In this document: positions 33,952-44,000 of the stretch, in pieces
Layout of the letters: every line of letters starts with the position of its first letter
Position numbering within the stretch: position 1 is the first letter of the stretch
Source of the DNA: Clostridium sp. KNHs205
GTDB lineage: Bacteria > Bacillota > Clostridia > Lachnospirales > Lachnospiraceae
NCBI RefSeq assembly: GCF_000702945.1
Contig: NZ_JNLE01000003.1
Coordinates: 2,093,501-2,157,500 of the forward strand
Direction: 5' to 3'
DNA length: 64,000 bases
The notes under the pieces: model-generated
The model's input: only the letters and a program-made list of their open reading frames with translations
Database searches by the model: none
What the model was told of the DNA's origin: nothing
Program-made: the position numbers and the translations under genes

Positions 33952-35448
33952 ATGAACCGAAAACAGACTTTAATTGTAACCATGGCATTATTACTATCAA
34001 ATGCTATGGCTGGCTTAGATGGAACCATCATTAATACCGCACTGCCAGCAATCGTAAGTGATCTACATGCCATTCAATATATGGGCTGGATTGTAGCTGT
34101 ATTTTTATTGGGTATGGCAGTAGCTACTCCGCTTTGGAGTAAGTTAGGAGAGCGCATCGGGAACAAGCGGACTTACCAGATCGCCACGCTGTTATTTGCA
34201 GCAGATTCGGTATTCCAGGCATTATCAAGTAATGTGCTGTTATTTTTGATTGCAAGAGCAATTATGGGTATTGGTGCAGGAGGAATGAATACCATGCCCT
34301 TTATCATTTTTGCAGACCTTTATGAAGACCCTCAAAAGAGAGGGAAAGTTATTGGTTATGCAACAGCAAGCTTTAGTGCCGCCTCCATAATCGGGCCATT
34401 GATAGGTGGATGGCTTGTCGATTTTATGAGCTGGCATTGGGTGTTTTACATCAACGTCCCGATTGCAGTCATATCCATATTGGTTGTTCAATTTTTCTTT
34501 AAAGAACCTAAGAAGACGGTAACAAAAGAAAGGGTTGACTACTTAGGGGCTGGTATTTTAATTCTAGGATTGGTGACACTTTTAACTGGAATTCAAATGA
34601 TAGGAACCGGATCAGCCGTTTTAATTGCTGCTTTAGTACTAACTGGTTTTATCTTAATGGCGCTGCTATTTAAAGTTGAAGAAAACGCCTGTGATCCCAT
34701 TATACCCAACCGTCTTTTTGTAAATAAAGCGTTAGTGATTGATTTTTTACTGTTTGCTATTTTGTGGGGGGCTTTTGTTGCTTTCAATATTTACGTACCA
34801 ATGTGGGCGCAGGGACTATTGGGGTTGAGTGCATTAATCGGAGGGATGACCCAAATACCAGGTGCTGTTACTAACTTTGCGGGCTCTATGTTAGGACCTT
34901 CTATGAGTTCTCGCATGGGAAAATATTGTGTGATAGCCATAGGAACCATTGCGTTTTTGATTTCATTTGGGATAATGGCTTTGGCAGGTGTTGGTATACC
35001 CTTATGGACTTTATTGCTGGCCGGAGCATTTGAAGGCTTTGGCTTGGGGCTGTGCTTTAATGTTTTGCAAATCAGCGTGCAGGAAGATGCAGAAAAGAAA
35101 GATGTCCCGATCGCAACTTCTTTTGCTTACCTTTTAAGGATTTTAAGTCAGACATTTATGTCTGCTATTTATGGTGTTATTCTGAACCACGCCTTGGTAA
35201 AAGGAGCCGCAGCATCCAATAGCAATATCTCAATTGCTATGCTCAATCAATTGAGCGATTCAAAAAATACGGGAAGTCTGCCCGCAGATTTGTTGCCGAT
35301 GATGAAGCAAATTATGTATGACGGATTGCATCATATCATGCTAACCGCATTTATCCTATTAATTGTTGCGTTGCTCTTTAATCTTGGCATACAACAGATA
35401 ATGAATCAGGCAGTGAAAAAGAATAAACAAACATATGTAGAAGTCTAA
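33952..35448 (+). CDS. MFS multidrug efflux transporter, DHA2 type
   Basis: A 498-residue proton-driven exporter with about 14 membrane segments. Motif A-like sequence follows TM2 (SKLGERIGNKRTYQ). Motif C is in TM5 (FSAASIIGPLIGGWLVD), marking drug/proton antiporters. LDGTIINTALPAI in TM1 is the DHA2 signature. It leads a unit with the CMD and cupin genes and may export products or the parent toxicants. AGGAGAATTTTATAA precedes the start. Confidence 0.92.
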   Translation: MNRKQTLIVTMALLLSNAMAGLDGTIINTALPAIVSDLHAIQYMGWIVAVFLLGMAVATPLWSKLGERIGNKRTYQIATLLFAADSVFQALSSNVLLFLIARAIMGIGAGGMNTMPFIIFADLYEDPQKRGKVIGYATASFSAASIIGPLIGGWLVDFMSWHWVFYINVPIAVISILVVQFFFKEPKKTVTKERVDYLGAGILILGLVTLLTGIQMIGTGSAVLIAALVLTGFILMALLFKVEENACDPIIPNRLFVNKALVIDFLLFAILWGAFVAFNIYVPMWAQGLLGLSALIGGMTQIPGAVTNFAGSMLGPSMSSRMGKYCVIAIGTIAFLISFGIMALAGVGIPLWTLLLAGAFEGFGLGLCFNVLQISVQEDAEKKDVPIATSFAYLLRILSQTFMSAIYGVILNHALVKGAAASNSNISIAMLNQLSDSKNTGSLPADLLPMMKQIMYDGLHHIMLTAFILLIVALLFNLGIQQIMNQAVKKNKQTYVEV

Positions 35449-35464
35449 TTACGGAGGTGGATTT

Positions 35465-36217
35465 ATGAATATAACGGAAGTAGCAAAAGCACGCTTTTCT
35501 AAAATGTTTTCGGATGGTGCAAAAAACCTCTCAGAATCCGATCCAGAGTTGGTTGAGTTTTTCAGCCGATTCGCATTTGAAGAAGTGATCAATGAGGATG
35601 ATCTGGAAGACAAAACACGCATGATGGCAATTTTAGCTACTCTTTTGGGCTGTCAGGGACTGGACGCATACAAAGCAGTCCTGCCTGAGGCGCTAAATCT
35701 GGGAGTTACGCCTGTAGCAGTAAAGGAAATTCTTTATCAGTCGATAGCGTATTTGGGTATGGGGCGCATACTCCCTTTTTTACAGGCCACAAATGAGATA
35801 TTGGCCGCATGCGGCGTGGAGCTGCCCCTGCCTGGTCAAGCCACAACGACAGCAGAAACGCGCCTGGAATCCGGTATTCAAACGCAAGTAGATATCTTTG
35901 GCGAGGGAATGAAGAACTTTTGGCAGTCCGGTCCGGAGGAAAGCCGTCATATTAATCGCTGGCTGGCAGGTAACTGCTTCGGGGATTATTATACCAGGAC
36001 GGGACTTGACTATAAGCAGCGAGAGATGATTACATTCTGCTTTTTAGCTGCGCAGGGCGGGTGTGAACCGCAGCTAACGTCCCATGCCGCTGCAAATATA
36101 AAGCTTGGGAATGACAAGGTATTTTTAATTAAAATTATCTCTCAGTGTATCCCCTATATCGGTTATCCACGCAGCCTCAATGCGCTGCGGTGTGTCAATG
36201 AGGCTTCTGAAAAATAA
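35465..36217 (+). CDS. Tandem carboxymuconolactone decarboxylase (CMD) family protein
   Basis: A 250-residue protein made of two CMD-like helical domains (about residues 25-115 and 140-245). CMD proteins include AhpD-like peroxidase partners and decarboxylases; no CxxC redox pair is visible here, which argues against an AhpD role. It is 16 bp after the efflux gene and followed by a cupin, a pairing common in Firmicutes detoxification operons. Enzyme activity cannot be assigned. Confidence 0.85.
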   Translation: MNITEVAKARFSKMFSDGAKNLSESDPELVEFFSRFAFEEVINEDDLEDKTRMMAILATLLGCQGLDAYKAVLPEALNLGVTPVAVKEILYQSIAYLGMGRILPFLQATNEILAACGVELPLPGQATTTAETRLESGIQTQVDIFGEGMKNFWQSGPEESRHINRWLAGNCFGDYYTRTGLDYKQREMITFCFLAAQGGCEPQLTSHAAANIKLGNDKVFLIKIISQCIPYIGYPRSLNALRCVNEASEK

Positions 36218-36289
36218 TATCCGAAAAATAATATCCGAGTCAAAAAGTATGGATCAGAACACAAAAATCGAAAGGAATGGTAAAGCATT

Positions 36290-36703
36290 ATGAGTGAAGT
36301 AAATGTAAATAATCCAAGTATCTTCCCGGCAGGAGGCCAGCTTCTTGAAACGTTTAGTAAATTTTTTATCGGTCAAGCCTATCTGCAGCCCTTGACCAGC
36401 AAAGGCGGTCCCATCGCCAATGTGACCTTTGAACCTGGCTGCCGCAACAACTGGCACATTCATCACAAGGGAGGTCAAATTTTGCTGGTAACCGGGGGGC
36501 GCGGCTGGTATCAGGAATGGGGACAGGAACCCAAGGAACTGCATCCGGGTGAGGTAATTGACATTCCGCCGGAAGTGAAGCATTGGCATGGTGCGGCAAA
36601 AGACAGCTGGTTTTCTCATTTGGCGGTAGAGGTTACTGCGGAAGGTTCCTCCAACGAATGGCTGGAGCCGGTGGATGACGAAGCCTATGGAAAACTAAGG
36701 TAG
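36290..36703 (+). CDS. Cupin-domain protein
   Basis: A 137-residue cupin with the metal-binding first motif (GCRNNWHIHHKGGQ, then LLVTGGRGWYQEWG) and second motif (VIDIPPEVKHWHGAAKDSWF). The His and Glu/Gln ligands look intact, so a metal centre is likely. It probably works with the CMD protein encoded just upstream. A minus-strand frame over it is a shadow. Confidence 0.88.
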   Translation: MSEVNVNNPSIFPAGGQLLETFSKFFIGQAYLQPLTSKGGPIANVTFEPGCRNNWHIHHKGGQILLVTGGRGWYQEWGQEPKELHPGEVIDIPPEVKHWHGAAKDSWFSHLAVEVTAEGSSNEWLEPVDDEAYGKLR

Positions 36704-36714
36704 GAGGAACTGCA

Positions 36715-37428
36715 ATGGAAAGGCCCTACATCATATGCCATATGGTGACCTCTCTGGACGGAAAGGTTACCGGTTCGTTTTTAGAAAAAAGTGAGTATGC
36801 CCCGCTGCTTGAGGACTATTACCGAATCCACCGGGAATATGGAGCAGATGGTTTTTTGTGCGGCAGGGTAACCATGGAGGGAAGCTTCCCCCAGCCCCCG
36901 GATCCTTCTGTACATTACAATGGTCCGGTCATTGCGCGTGAGGATTATATTGCGGAAAAGGCATCCTTTTATGCGGTATCAATTGACCCGCATGGCAGGC
37001 AGTGGTGGAATAACCGTGTTATTCTTGATCCTGATGAAGGCTATAATGGCGCACATATTATTGAAGTGCTGACCGAAGCTGTTCCGGATGCCTTTCTGGC
37101 ACATTTAAGGGATAAGGGGGTTTCCTACCTTTTCAGCGGCAGGGATGGATTGAATCTCCCCTTAATCACGGAGAAACTCAGGAAGCTATTTGGTATAGAA
37201 AAACTGCTTCTGGAGGGCGGTGGAATTGTCAATGCCTCTTTCCAGCAGGAAAAGCTGATTGATGAAATCAGCCTTGTAGTCGTTCCTGCCATAGAGCCAG
37301 CGAAGGAAGCAAAAGCTCTCTTTCAAACAGGAGCATATCCGGGTGATCTGACAACAGAATCCATGAAGCTTAGCAAAACCACTCAGCTGGAGGACGGTGG
37401 CTTATGGCTTGTATACCAAAAAGCATAA
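36715..37428 (+). CDS. RibD C-terminal/DHFR-like reductase
   Basis: A 237-residue NADPH-dependent reductase of the RibD C-terminal domain family: ICHMVTSLDGKVTG at the N-terminus, DGFLCGRVTMEG, and the NADPH-binding segment KLLLEGGGIVNASF near residue 165. Free-standing members are often only called dihydrofolate reductase family; the true substrate is unknown. No riboflavin genes are near, so a detoxification reductase is more likely than riboflavin synthesis. Confidence 0.85.
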   Translation: MERPYIICHMVTSLDGKVTGSFLEKSEYAPLLEDYYRIHREYGADGFLCGRVTMEGSFPQPPDPSVHYNGPVIAREDYIAEKASFYAVSIDPHGRQWWNNRVILDPDEGYNGAHIIEVLTEAVPDAFLAHLRDKGVSYLFSGRDGLNLPLITEKLRKLFGIEKLLLEGGGIVNASFQQEKLIDEISLVVVPAIEPAKEAKALFQTGAYPGDLTTESMKLSKTTQLEDGGLWLVYQKA

Positions 37429-37435
37429 GCTTCTC

Positions 37436-37501
37436 TAAATGTTGTGGTTTATACTGCTGAACAAATGGAGACTTCTCTTCGAAGCGTAATATGCTTACAC
37501 T
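37436..37501 (+). promoter_or_regulatory. Cargo promoter copy D (degenerate)
   Basis: TAAATGTTGTGGT at 37436-37448 (weak match to the -65 box), 19 bp, GAGACTTCTCT ending at 37478, 17 bp, TACACT at 37496-37501. The spacing equals that of copies A-C. It precedes the flavodoxin-family gene at 37568. Confidence 0.55.
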
Positions 37502-37567
37502 GTAATGGTAATAACAATAGTTTGATATTTGTGCGGCGCTCTCGCACAAGAATCTTAGGAGGAAAAA

Positions 37568-38020
37568 ATGAGTATTTTAATGATTAACGGAAGCCCGAAT
37601 AAAGACGGCAATACAATGGATCTGGCGAAAGCTCTGTTAGGCAAAGTGCAATACTGTACCATTCACCTTGTGGATTGCAAGATATATTCTTATGGTCAGG
37701 AATTTGCAGATGATCAGTTTGATGAAACCGTATCCGCCATGAAAGAGGCAGATACCATTGTCATTGGTTCTCCTGTCTATTGGCATAATATGAGCGGAGC
37801 GGTCAGAACCTTGCTTGACCGGTTCTACGGACCAGTCAGTCAGGGAGAACTTCATGGGAGAAAGCTTTTTTTCCTGTTCCAGGGAGCTGCCCCAGAAAAA
37901 TGGATGCTGGAAAACTCTGAATATACGATGAAACGTTTTGCAAGCCTGTATGGAATGACCTACATGGGTATGGCGACAAACACCAAAGAGGCTAAGAAGC
38001 TCTCTGAATCTGTATCTTAA
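37568..38020 (+). CDS. Flavodoxin-family NAD(P)H-dependent oxidoreductase
   Basis: A 150-residue small flavoprotein: phosphate loop NGSPNKDGNTMDLA at residues 7-20 and the second loop GSPVYWHNMSGAVRTLLDRF. It lacks the cysteine cluster of the 33071 protein. Clear AGGAGGAAAAA before the start. It heads the unit with the two aldo/keto reductases that follow. Confidence 0.85.
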   Translation: MSILMINGSPNKDGNTMDLAKALLGKVQYCTIHLVDCKIYSYGQEFADDQFDETVSAMKEADTIVIGSPVYWHNMSGAVRTLLDRFYGPVSQGELHGRKLFFLFQGAAPEKWMLENSEYTMKRFASLYGMTYMGMATNTKEAKKLSESVS

Positions 38021-38089
38021 CTAGAAAATTGAATTGGCGAAGCAACATAACGAGCCGCTGATTGATACAGATGACGGAAAGGAGAAACC

Positions 38090-39085
38090 ATGGAAAATAG
38101 ATATTTAGGAAGAAACAAGCTGGAGGTTTCAGCTGTGGGGTTTGGCTGTATGGGACTTTCCCATGCCTATGGCGCCCCCACAGATGAAAAGGAGGCGATT
38201 GCGCTTATCCGTCAGGCAGCTGATATTGGTTATCGTTTTTTTGACACTGCCGAAATCTACGGTACGCAGGAAGACCCGTATGCCAATGAGCGGCTTGTCG
38301 GAGAAGCGCTCAAACCGATTCGGCATGAGGTAACCATTGCAACGAAATTCGGTATTCGATTTGATACCTCCCGTGGTACCCTGCCCTATCCCATCGTAGC
38401 AGATTCCAGTGCAAAGCGTATCCGGGAATCGGTAGAAGGCTCTCTCAAGCGGCTGCAAACCGATTATATTGACCTGTATTTCCAGCACCGGATTGACCCA
38501 ACGATACCAGCAGAGGAAGTAGCGGCTGTCATGTCGGATTTGATCCAGGAAGGCAAAATCAGAAGCTGGGGTATTTCGGAAGCGACTAAGGATTATATCA
38601 GACGGGCAGATGCAGTTTGTCCCGTAACTGCGGTTGAGAATCGCTACTCCATGATGGCACGGCACTATGAAACTCTGTTCCCTGTGCTGGAAGAGCTAGG
38701 CATCGGGCTGGTGGCGTTTTCACCGATGGCGAATGGACTGTTAACCGGTAAATACGGTAAGGATGTGCAGTTTGATGAAAAGTATGATTACCGCAGTAAA
38801 ATGCCCCAATTTACCACTGATGGTATTGATAAAAACGCGGAACTGATCCGGTTGCTGCAGGAAACGGCAGAAAAGAAAAATGCCACGCCCGGACAAATTT
38901 CCATGGCATGGATGCTTTGTAAGAAGCCATGGATTGTCCCCATACCCGGCACTCGCAAGATTGAGAGAATGAAGGAAAATGCGGGTGCGGCTGATATTGG
39001 GCTTTCAGAGGAGGAAATCAAGATATTGGACACCGCCCTGGATCAAATTCCAATGTCAGAGGTATTTGGCGGAGATAAAAATTAA
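38090..39085 (+). CDS. Aldo/keto reductase (AKR13-like)
   Basis: A 331-residue NADPH-dependent reductase. MENRYLGRNKLEVSAVGFGC and FFDTAEIYG hold the first sheet and catalytic Asp/Tyr; the Lys is in TIATKFG and the active-site His in YFQHRID. IVPIPGTRKIERM binds the cofactor. It is a paralogue of the next gene (39116). Substrates are likely aldehydes or quinones but are not predictable. Confidence 0.92.
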   Translation: MENRYLGRNKLEVSAVGFGCMGLSHAYGAPTDEKEAIALIRQAADIGYRFFDTAEIYGTQEDPYANERLVGEALKPIRHEVTIATKFGIRFDTSRGTLPYPIVADSSAKRIRESVEGSLKRLQTDYIDLYFQHRIDPTIPAEEVAAVMSDLIQEGKIRSWGISEATKDYIRRADAVCPVTAVENRYSMMARHYETLFPVLEELGIGLVAFSPMANGLLTGKYGKDVQFDEKYDYRSKMPQFTTDGIDKNAELIRLLQETAEKKNATPGQISMAWMLCKKPWIVPIPGTRKIERMKENAGAADIGLSEEEIKILDTALDQIPMSEVFGGDKN

Positions 39086-39100
39086 GAAAAGCGAAAATGA

Positions 39101-40164
<1,064 letters not shown>

Positions 40165-40626
40165 TTATTTTAGAGTACTGCGATGCTTTTCAAAGTTTTC
40201 CTTATACGCACGTATATCGGCCGGCATATCTTCAATGCTTATTGACTGAGGTGCTTTTGTTGTACCTGCGGCCTTGGCAGTTTCGTAGTACCAGCATTTG
40301 TATTTGATAGTGTCCAGTGTGCTTTGAAGCTGCGCCATTTGGTCTTCCACTACCTTGCGCTGCTTTTGAAACATCTGCAGCCTTAAGTCAATGGTTTCAT
40401 CTCCCTGCTCGGCCCAGTCCATAAAGGTTTTAATATCCTTAATAGACATGCCTGTTTTTTTCAAACAATCTATGATCAGCAGCCAGTCAAAATCTGCGTC
40501 CTTAAACATTCGCATACCTCCGTCAGAGCGTTCAATGAACGGAAGCAGTCCCTCCTTATCGTAATAGCGAAGGGTGGAAGGAGCTATCTGTAGTTTTTTT
40601 GCCATTTCTCCAACAGTGTATAACAT
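40165..40626 (-). CDS. MerR-family regulator
   Basis: A 153-residue MerR protein: winged HTH YTVGEMAKKLQIAPSTLRYY at residues 3-22, dimerisation coiled coil about 75-110, and a short effector end with Cys111 in KYKCWYYE. The pattern is close to AdhR/NmlR-type regulators that sense aldehydes or other electrophiles. It is divergent from the SDR gene, and the promoter between them has the MerR-specific 19-bp spacer, so this SDR unit is its likely target. Confidence 0.88.
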   Translation of the reverse strand: MLYTVGEMAKKLQIAPSTLRYYDKEGLLPFIERSDGGMRMFKDADFDWLLIIDCLKKTGMSIKDIKTFMDWAEQGDETIDLRLQMFQKQRKVVEDQMAQLQSTLDTIKYKCWYYETAKAAGTTKAPQSISIEDMPADIRAYKENFEKHRSTLK

Positions 40627-40678
40627 TAGGGTTTCCTCACAATCAGTAGGATTAATTTAAAAAACAATCAAAAAGGTA

Positions 40679-40709
40679 TTGACTTAAAGTCGACTTTAAC
40701 TTGTATAAT
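40679..40709 (+). promoter_or_regulatory. MerR-type promoter with 19-bp spacer
   Basis: TTGACT (40679-40684), 19 bp, TATAAT (40704-40709). The spacer holds the perfect dyad TTAAAGTCGACTTTAA (40684-40699). Long spacers with a central dyad are the mark of promoters that MerR proteins activate by distortion. It points to the SDR gene at 40787. Confidence 0.9.
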
Positions 40710-40786
40710 TTTATTTAACTTAATACAACTATACTATATCAATCATTTCATGTCAATCTCTGAATGGATGGAAGGAGAAGAATACT

Positions 40787-41611
40787 ATGTTAACATGGAT
40801 TATAACGGGTTGCTCTAGCGGTCTTGGCAGACACCTTGCTTTAGAAGCACTGAAAAATGGAGATAATGTTGTTGTTACAGCGAGAAATCTTTCGGATATC
40901 AAGGATATTGCAGATGCGTATCAGAATACGGCACTGCCGCTTTCTTTGGATGTGAAAAATAACGAACAAGTACATTCTGTTGTGAAAGAAGCGGAAAAGC
41001 GCTTTGGAAGCATAGATGTACTTGTAAATAACGCCGGACATGGGTATCGTGCGGCTGTGGAGGAAGCAGACGAAGGAGATGTCAGCGAGCTTTTTGCTAC
41101 AAACTTTTTTGGCCCTGTAGCACTGATCAAAGCAGTACTGCCGGGGATGAGAGCCAGGCTCTCTGGAACAATTGTAAATATTTCCTCCATTGCAGCGCGT
41201 ACAACTGCACCGGGATCGGGCTATTATTCTGCTACAAAATGCGCTTTAGAGGGTTTGTCCAGAGGGCTTCAAAAGGAAGTTTCTCCCTTGGGATTATCGG
41301 TTATTATCGTTGAGCCCGGTGCGTTTCGTACTGAATTTGCCGGACGTTCTTTGCAGCAATCTCAAAGTTCTATCGCTGACTACGCCAATACGGCAGGGCA
41401 TCGCCGGAAAGAAAATGACAAAACCCATGGCCTCCAGCAGGGCGATCCTGTCAAAGGAGCACAGCTTATTATTAAGGCAGTAAATGCCGAAAAGCCGCCC
41501 TTGTTGCTTTTGTTAGGAAGCGATGCTGTTCAGGTGGTCAGCGACGCCCTTGCTGCCGATCAGTCACAGGTTGAATTATGGAAAGAAGACAGCAGGACTA
41601 CGGATTATTAA
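40787..41611 (+). CDS. Short-chain dehydrogenase/reductase
   Basis: A 274-residue SDR with the cofactor motif TGCSSGLG at residues 7-14, the NNAG motif (VNNAGHGY), catalytic Ser (NISSIAA) and Tyr/Lys (YYSATKCALEG). The Arg after strand 2 (TARN) indicates NADPH preference. It is the first gene behind the MerR-type promoter and could reduce the carbonyl compound that MerR senses. Confidence 0.92.
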   Translation: MLTWIITGCSSGLGRHLALEALKNGDNVVVTARNLSDIKDIADAYQNTALPLSLDVKNNEQVHSVVKEAEKRFGSIDVLVNNAGHGYRAAVEEADEGDVSELFATNFFGPVALIKAVLPGMRARLSGTIVNISSIAARTTAPGSGYYSATKCALEGLSRGLQKEVSPLGLSVIIVEPGAFRTEFAGRSLQQSQSSIADYANTAGHRRKENDKTHGLQQGDPVKGAQLIIKAVNAEKPPLLLLLGSDAVQVVSDALAADQSQVELWKEDSRTTDY

Positions 41612-41686
41612 AGCTCTGGTGGTTTTTCAGGCACCGGTTCCTTTGGTCAGATTTGAAAATTGATAACAGAAAGAATGGAGAATCAT

Positions 41687-42319
41687 ATGAAAGTATTATT
41701 GGTAAATGGCAGCCCCCATAAGTCTGGCTGTACGTATACAGCCCTTACAGAGGTAGCAAATACTTTAAAGGAAGAAAATATTGAAACCGAACTATTTTGG
41801 GTCGGTGCGAAACCACTTTCAGGCTGTATTGCCTGTAAGAGCTGCGCAAAAACCGGACAATGCGTGTTTCATGATACCGTCAATGACTTTCTCGCCATGA
41901 CAGAAGGTGCGGATGGTTTTATTTTCGGTACGCCGGTTCATTATGCAGCTGCAAGCGGTGCCATGACCTCTTTCATGGATCGGTTGTTTTACGCCGATTT
42001 GCAGGCAGGTAAAAATTCCTTCTACCTGAAACCGGCCGCCGCCGTTGTTTCCGCAAGACGTGCCGGAACAACAGCGACATTTGACCAAATCAATAAATAC
42101 TTCACGTTGCAGGAAATGCCCGTGATTTCCTCCCAATACTGGAATATGGTGCATGGTGCTAGCCCAGAGGAGGTTGCCGAGGACTTGGAAGGCTTGCAAA
42201 CTATGCGAACCCTTGCAAGAAACATGGCCTTTTTCTTAAAATGCAAAGAAGCAGGAATAAAGGCCGGGATTCCATTGCCCAAACAGGAGCCCAGAGTCTT
42301 TACCAACTTTGTTCGTTAG
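41687..42319 (+). CDS. Flavodoxin-family NAD(P)H-dependent oxidoreductase
   Basis: A 210-residue flavoprotein with the phosphate loop NGSPHKSGCTYTAL at residues 7-20, a cysteine group SGCIACKSCAKTGQCVF suggestive of an iron-sulfur site, and the second loop GTPVHYAAASGAMTSFMDRL. The ATG at 41687 follows ATGGAGAATCAT. A degraded copy of the same gene's 3' end lies at 31951. It is co-directional with the SDR gene and may share its transcript. Confidence 0.86.
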   Translation: MKVLLVNGSPHKSGCTYTALTEVANTLKEENIETELFWVGAKPLSGCIACKSCAKTGQCVFHDTVNDFLAMTEGADGFIFGTPVHYAAASGAMTSFMDRLFYADLQAGKNSFYLKPAAAVVSARRAGTTATFDQINKYFTLQEMPVISSQYWNMVHGASPEEVAEDLEGLQTMRTLARNMAFFLKCKEAGIKAGIPLPKQEPRVFTNFVR

Positions 42320-42350
42320 AAAAAAGAAATAGGAAAGGTGGTGAGTTAGC

Positions 42351-43250
42351 ATGTACAACCGACAGTTGGATACCTTTATTCAAGTGGCTGATGCCGGAAG
42401 CTTTTCCAAGGCGGCTGATGAACTATATATATCGGCTACTGCTGTAATCAAGCAGATCAATCTTTTAGAGTCCAGTTTAGACTTGCAGTTATTTGAACGT
42501 TCCCATCGCGGTCTTACCTTAACAGAGTCGGGAAAATCGCTTTACAACGACTCAAAATACATCATTCAATATTCAAACGACTCCATTATGCGCGCTAAAA
42601 AAGCCATGGTTAACAGTGAAAGTATTATCCGTATCGGCACTTCGTTAATGACACCCACGCAGTTTCTAATGGAACTGCGTCCTCAAATTCATGAACATTA
42701 TCCGGAACTTAAGTTTCAGCTGGTTCCTTTTGATAATACACCTGAAAACGCAAGAGAAATATTAATGAACCTTGGCCAAAACATTGATATCGTGGCAGGA
42801 GTCTTCGATAATGGTTTCTTAAAGGCTCGAAAGTGTACAGCACTGGAGCTGTCCAGGGAGCCTATTTGCTGCGCGGTGCCGATTCACCACAAACTGGCTT
42901 CTAAAAGCCAGTTAACAATAGAGGATCTCTATAATGAAAATGTGATGATGATTAAACGCGGCTGGAATAGCTATATTGATCTTCTACGCGATGATCTCTG
43001 GCAAAACCATTCTTCTATTAACATCGTCGATTTTTCGTTTTACAGCGTTGATGTTTTTAATGAATGTGAGAATAGTAATAATATTCTATTGGTAATTAAT
43101 CGATGGACAAACATACATCCCCTTATGAAAATAATTCCTGTCTCATGGTCTCATGCAGTACCGTTTGGCTTGCTTTATTCACCCAGTCCATCTGCTCAGG
43201 TTCAGTCATTGATTGATTCTGTTGCACAGGTGTATGAATTGAAAAAATAA
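42351..43250 (+). CDS. LysR-family regulator
   Basis: A 299-residue LysR regulator: N-terminal winged HTH (FIQVADAGSFSKAADELYIS, then AVIKQINLLESSL) and a periplasmic-binding-protein-like effector domain from about residue 90. It is the only LysR in the island. The four shared promoters have a dyad box near -65 and a second element at -35, the classic spacing for LysR activators, so it is the leading candidate for controlling them. No copy of the box was found before its own gene. Confidence 0.9.
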   Translation: MYNRQLDTFIQVADAGSFSKAADELYISATAVIKQINLLESSLDLQLFERSHRGLTLTESGKSLYNDSKYIIQYSNDSIMRAKKAMVNSESIIRIGTSLMTPTQFLMELRPQIHEHYPELKFQLVPFDNTPENAREILMNLGQNIDIVAGVFDNGFLKARKCTALELSREPICCAVPIHHKLASKSQLTIEDLYNENVMMIKRGWNSYIDLLRDDLWQNHSSINIVDFSFYSVDVFNECENSNNILLVINRWTNIHPLMKIIPVSWSHAVPFGLLYSPSPSAQVQSLIDSVAQVYELKK

Positions 43251-43281
43251 AAAGGGTAAATATTTGATGGAGGAGTTATAA

Positions 43282-43800
43282 ATGGAAGAGATTATAATTT
43301 ACTTTTCTCGTAAAGGAAACAACTATGTAAATGGTAAGATAATCAATCTTTCAATCGGAAATACTGCAGTTGCAGCACAAATGATTCAGGAGATAACTGA
43401 TGCAACTATATTTAAAATAGAGCCAATAGTTTCATACTCTCATGATTATACAGAGTGTACAAATGAGGCAAAAAGAGATATGCAGCAGGATGCAAGACCC
43501 GAATTGAAAAGCTACCCGGAAGCTTTGGCGCAGTACCATACAATTTATTTGGGATATCCGAATTATTGGGGCACTATGCCTATGGCAGTTTTTACTTTTC
43601 TTGAAAGATATAATTTTTCAGGAAAAGTAATTATGCCATTTTGCACCCATGAAGGGAGTGGTATGGGAAGCAGCGTGTGCGATATAAAAAAAATCGCCAA
43701 AGGTGCAAGTGTTGGAACGGGACTTGCCATTCATGGAGCAGAGGTCGAAAGTGCGAAAGTCGCAATTAGATCTTGGCTGGATAGGAACAAACGAGGATGA
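43282..43800 (+). CDS. Cytoplasmic flavodoxin
   Basis: A 172-residue flavodoxin (IIIYFSRKGNNYVNGKIINL, then LSIGNTAVAAQMI; IYLGYPNYWGTMPMAVFTFL; PFCTHEGSGMGS) without signal peptide. It is clearly related to the exported flavodoxins of the island, with the same extended phosphate loop ending in GNT. It could serve as the inner counterpart of the surface proteins. GGAGGAGTTATAA precedes the start. Confidence 0.87.
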   Translation: MEEIIIYFSRKGNNYVNGKIINLSIGNTAVAAQMIQEITDATIFKIEPIVSYSHDYTECTNEAKRDMQQDARPELKSYPEALAQYHTIYLGYPNYWGTMPMAVFTFLERYNFSGKVIMPFCTHEGSGMGSSVCDIKKIAKGASVGTGLAIHGAEVESAKVAIRSWLDRNKRG

Positions 43801-44000
43801 TTCATCCATTTTCTGCTCATTTCAATATCTCTTAATCTATGGACTCATGAAGCTTAGAGTATCTGTATTATAAGCTGGAACAAGGAGTCGTAAACGTAAA
43901 GAATCAAACAAAATATTTGATGTTAATATGGTTTCTATGCTTATGGAATGCATTGCATTTGCTAAAAAATAATAAAAAATTAATTTTGGAGGAATTAGAG

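Noticed and set aside
36254-36619. Minus-strand frames over the cupin gene
   Set aside because: Shadows of a gene with clear cupin motifs and a ribosome site.
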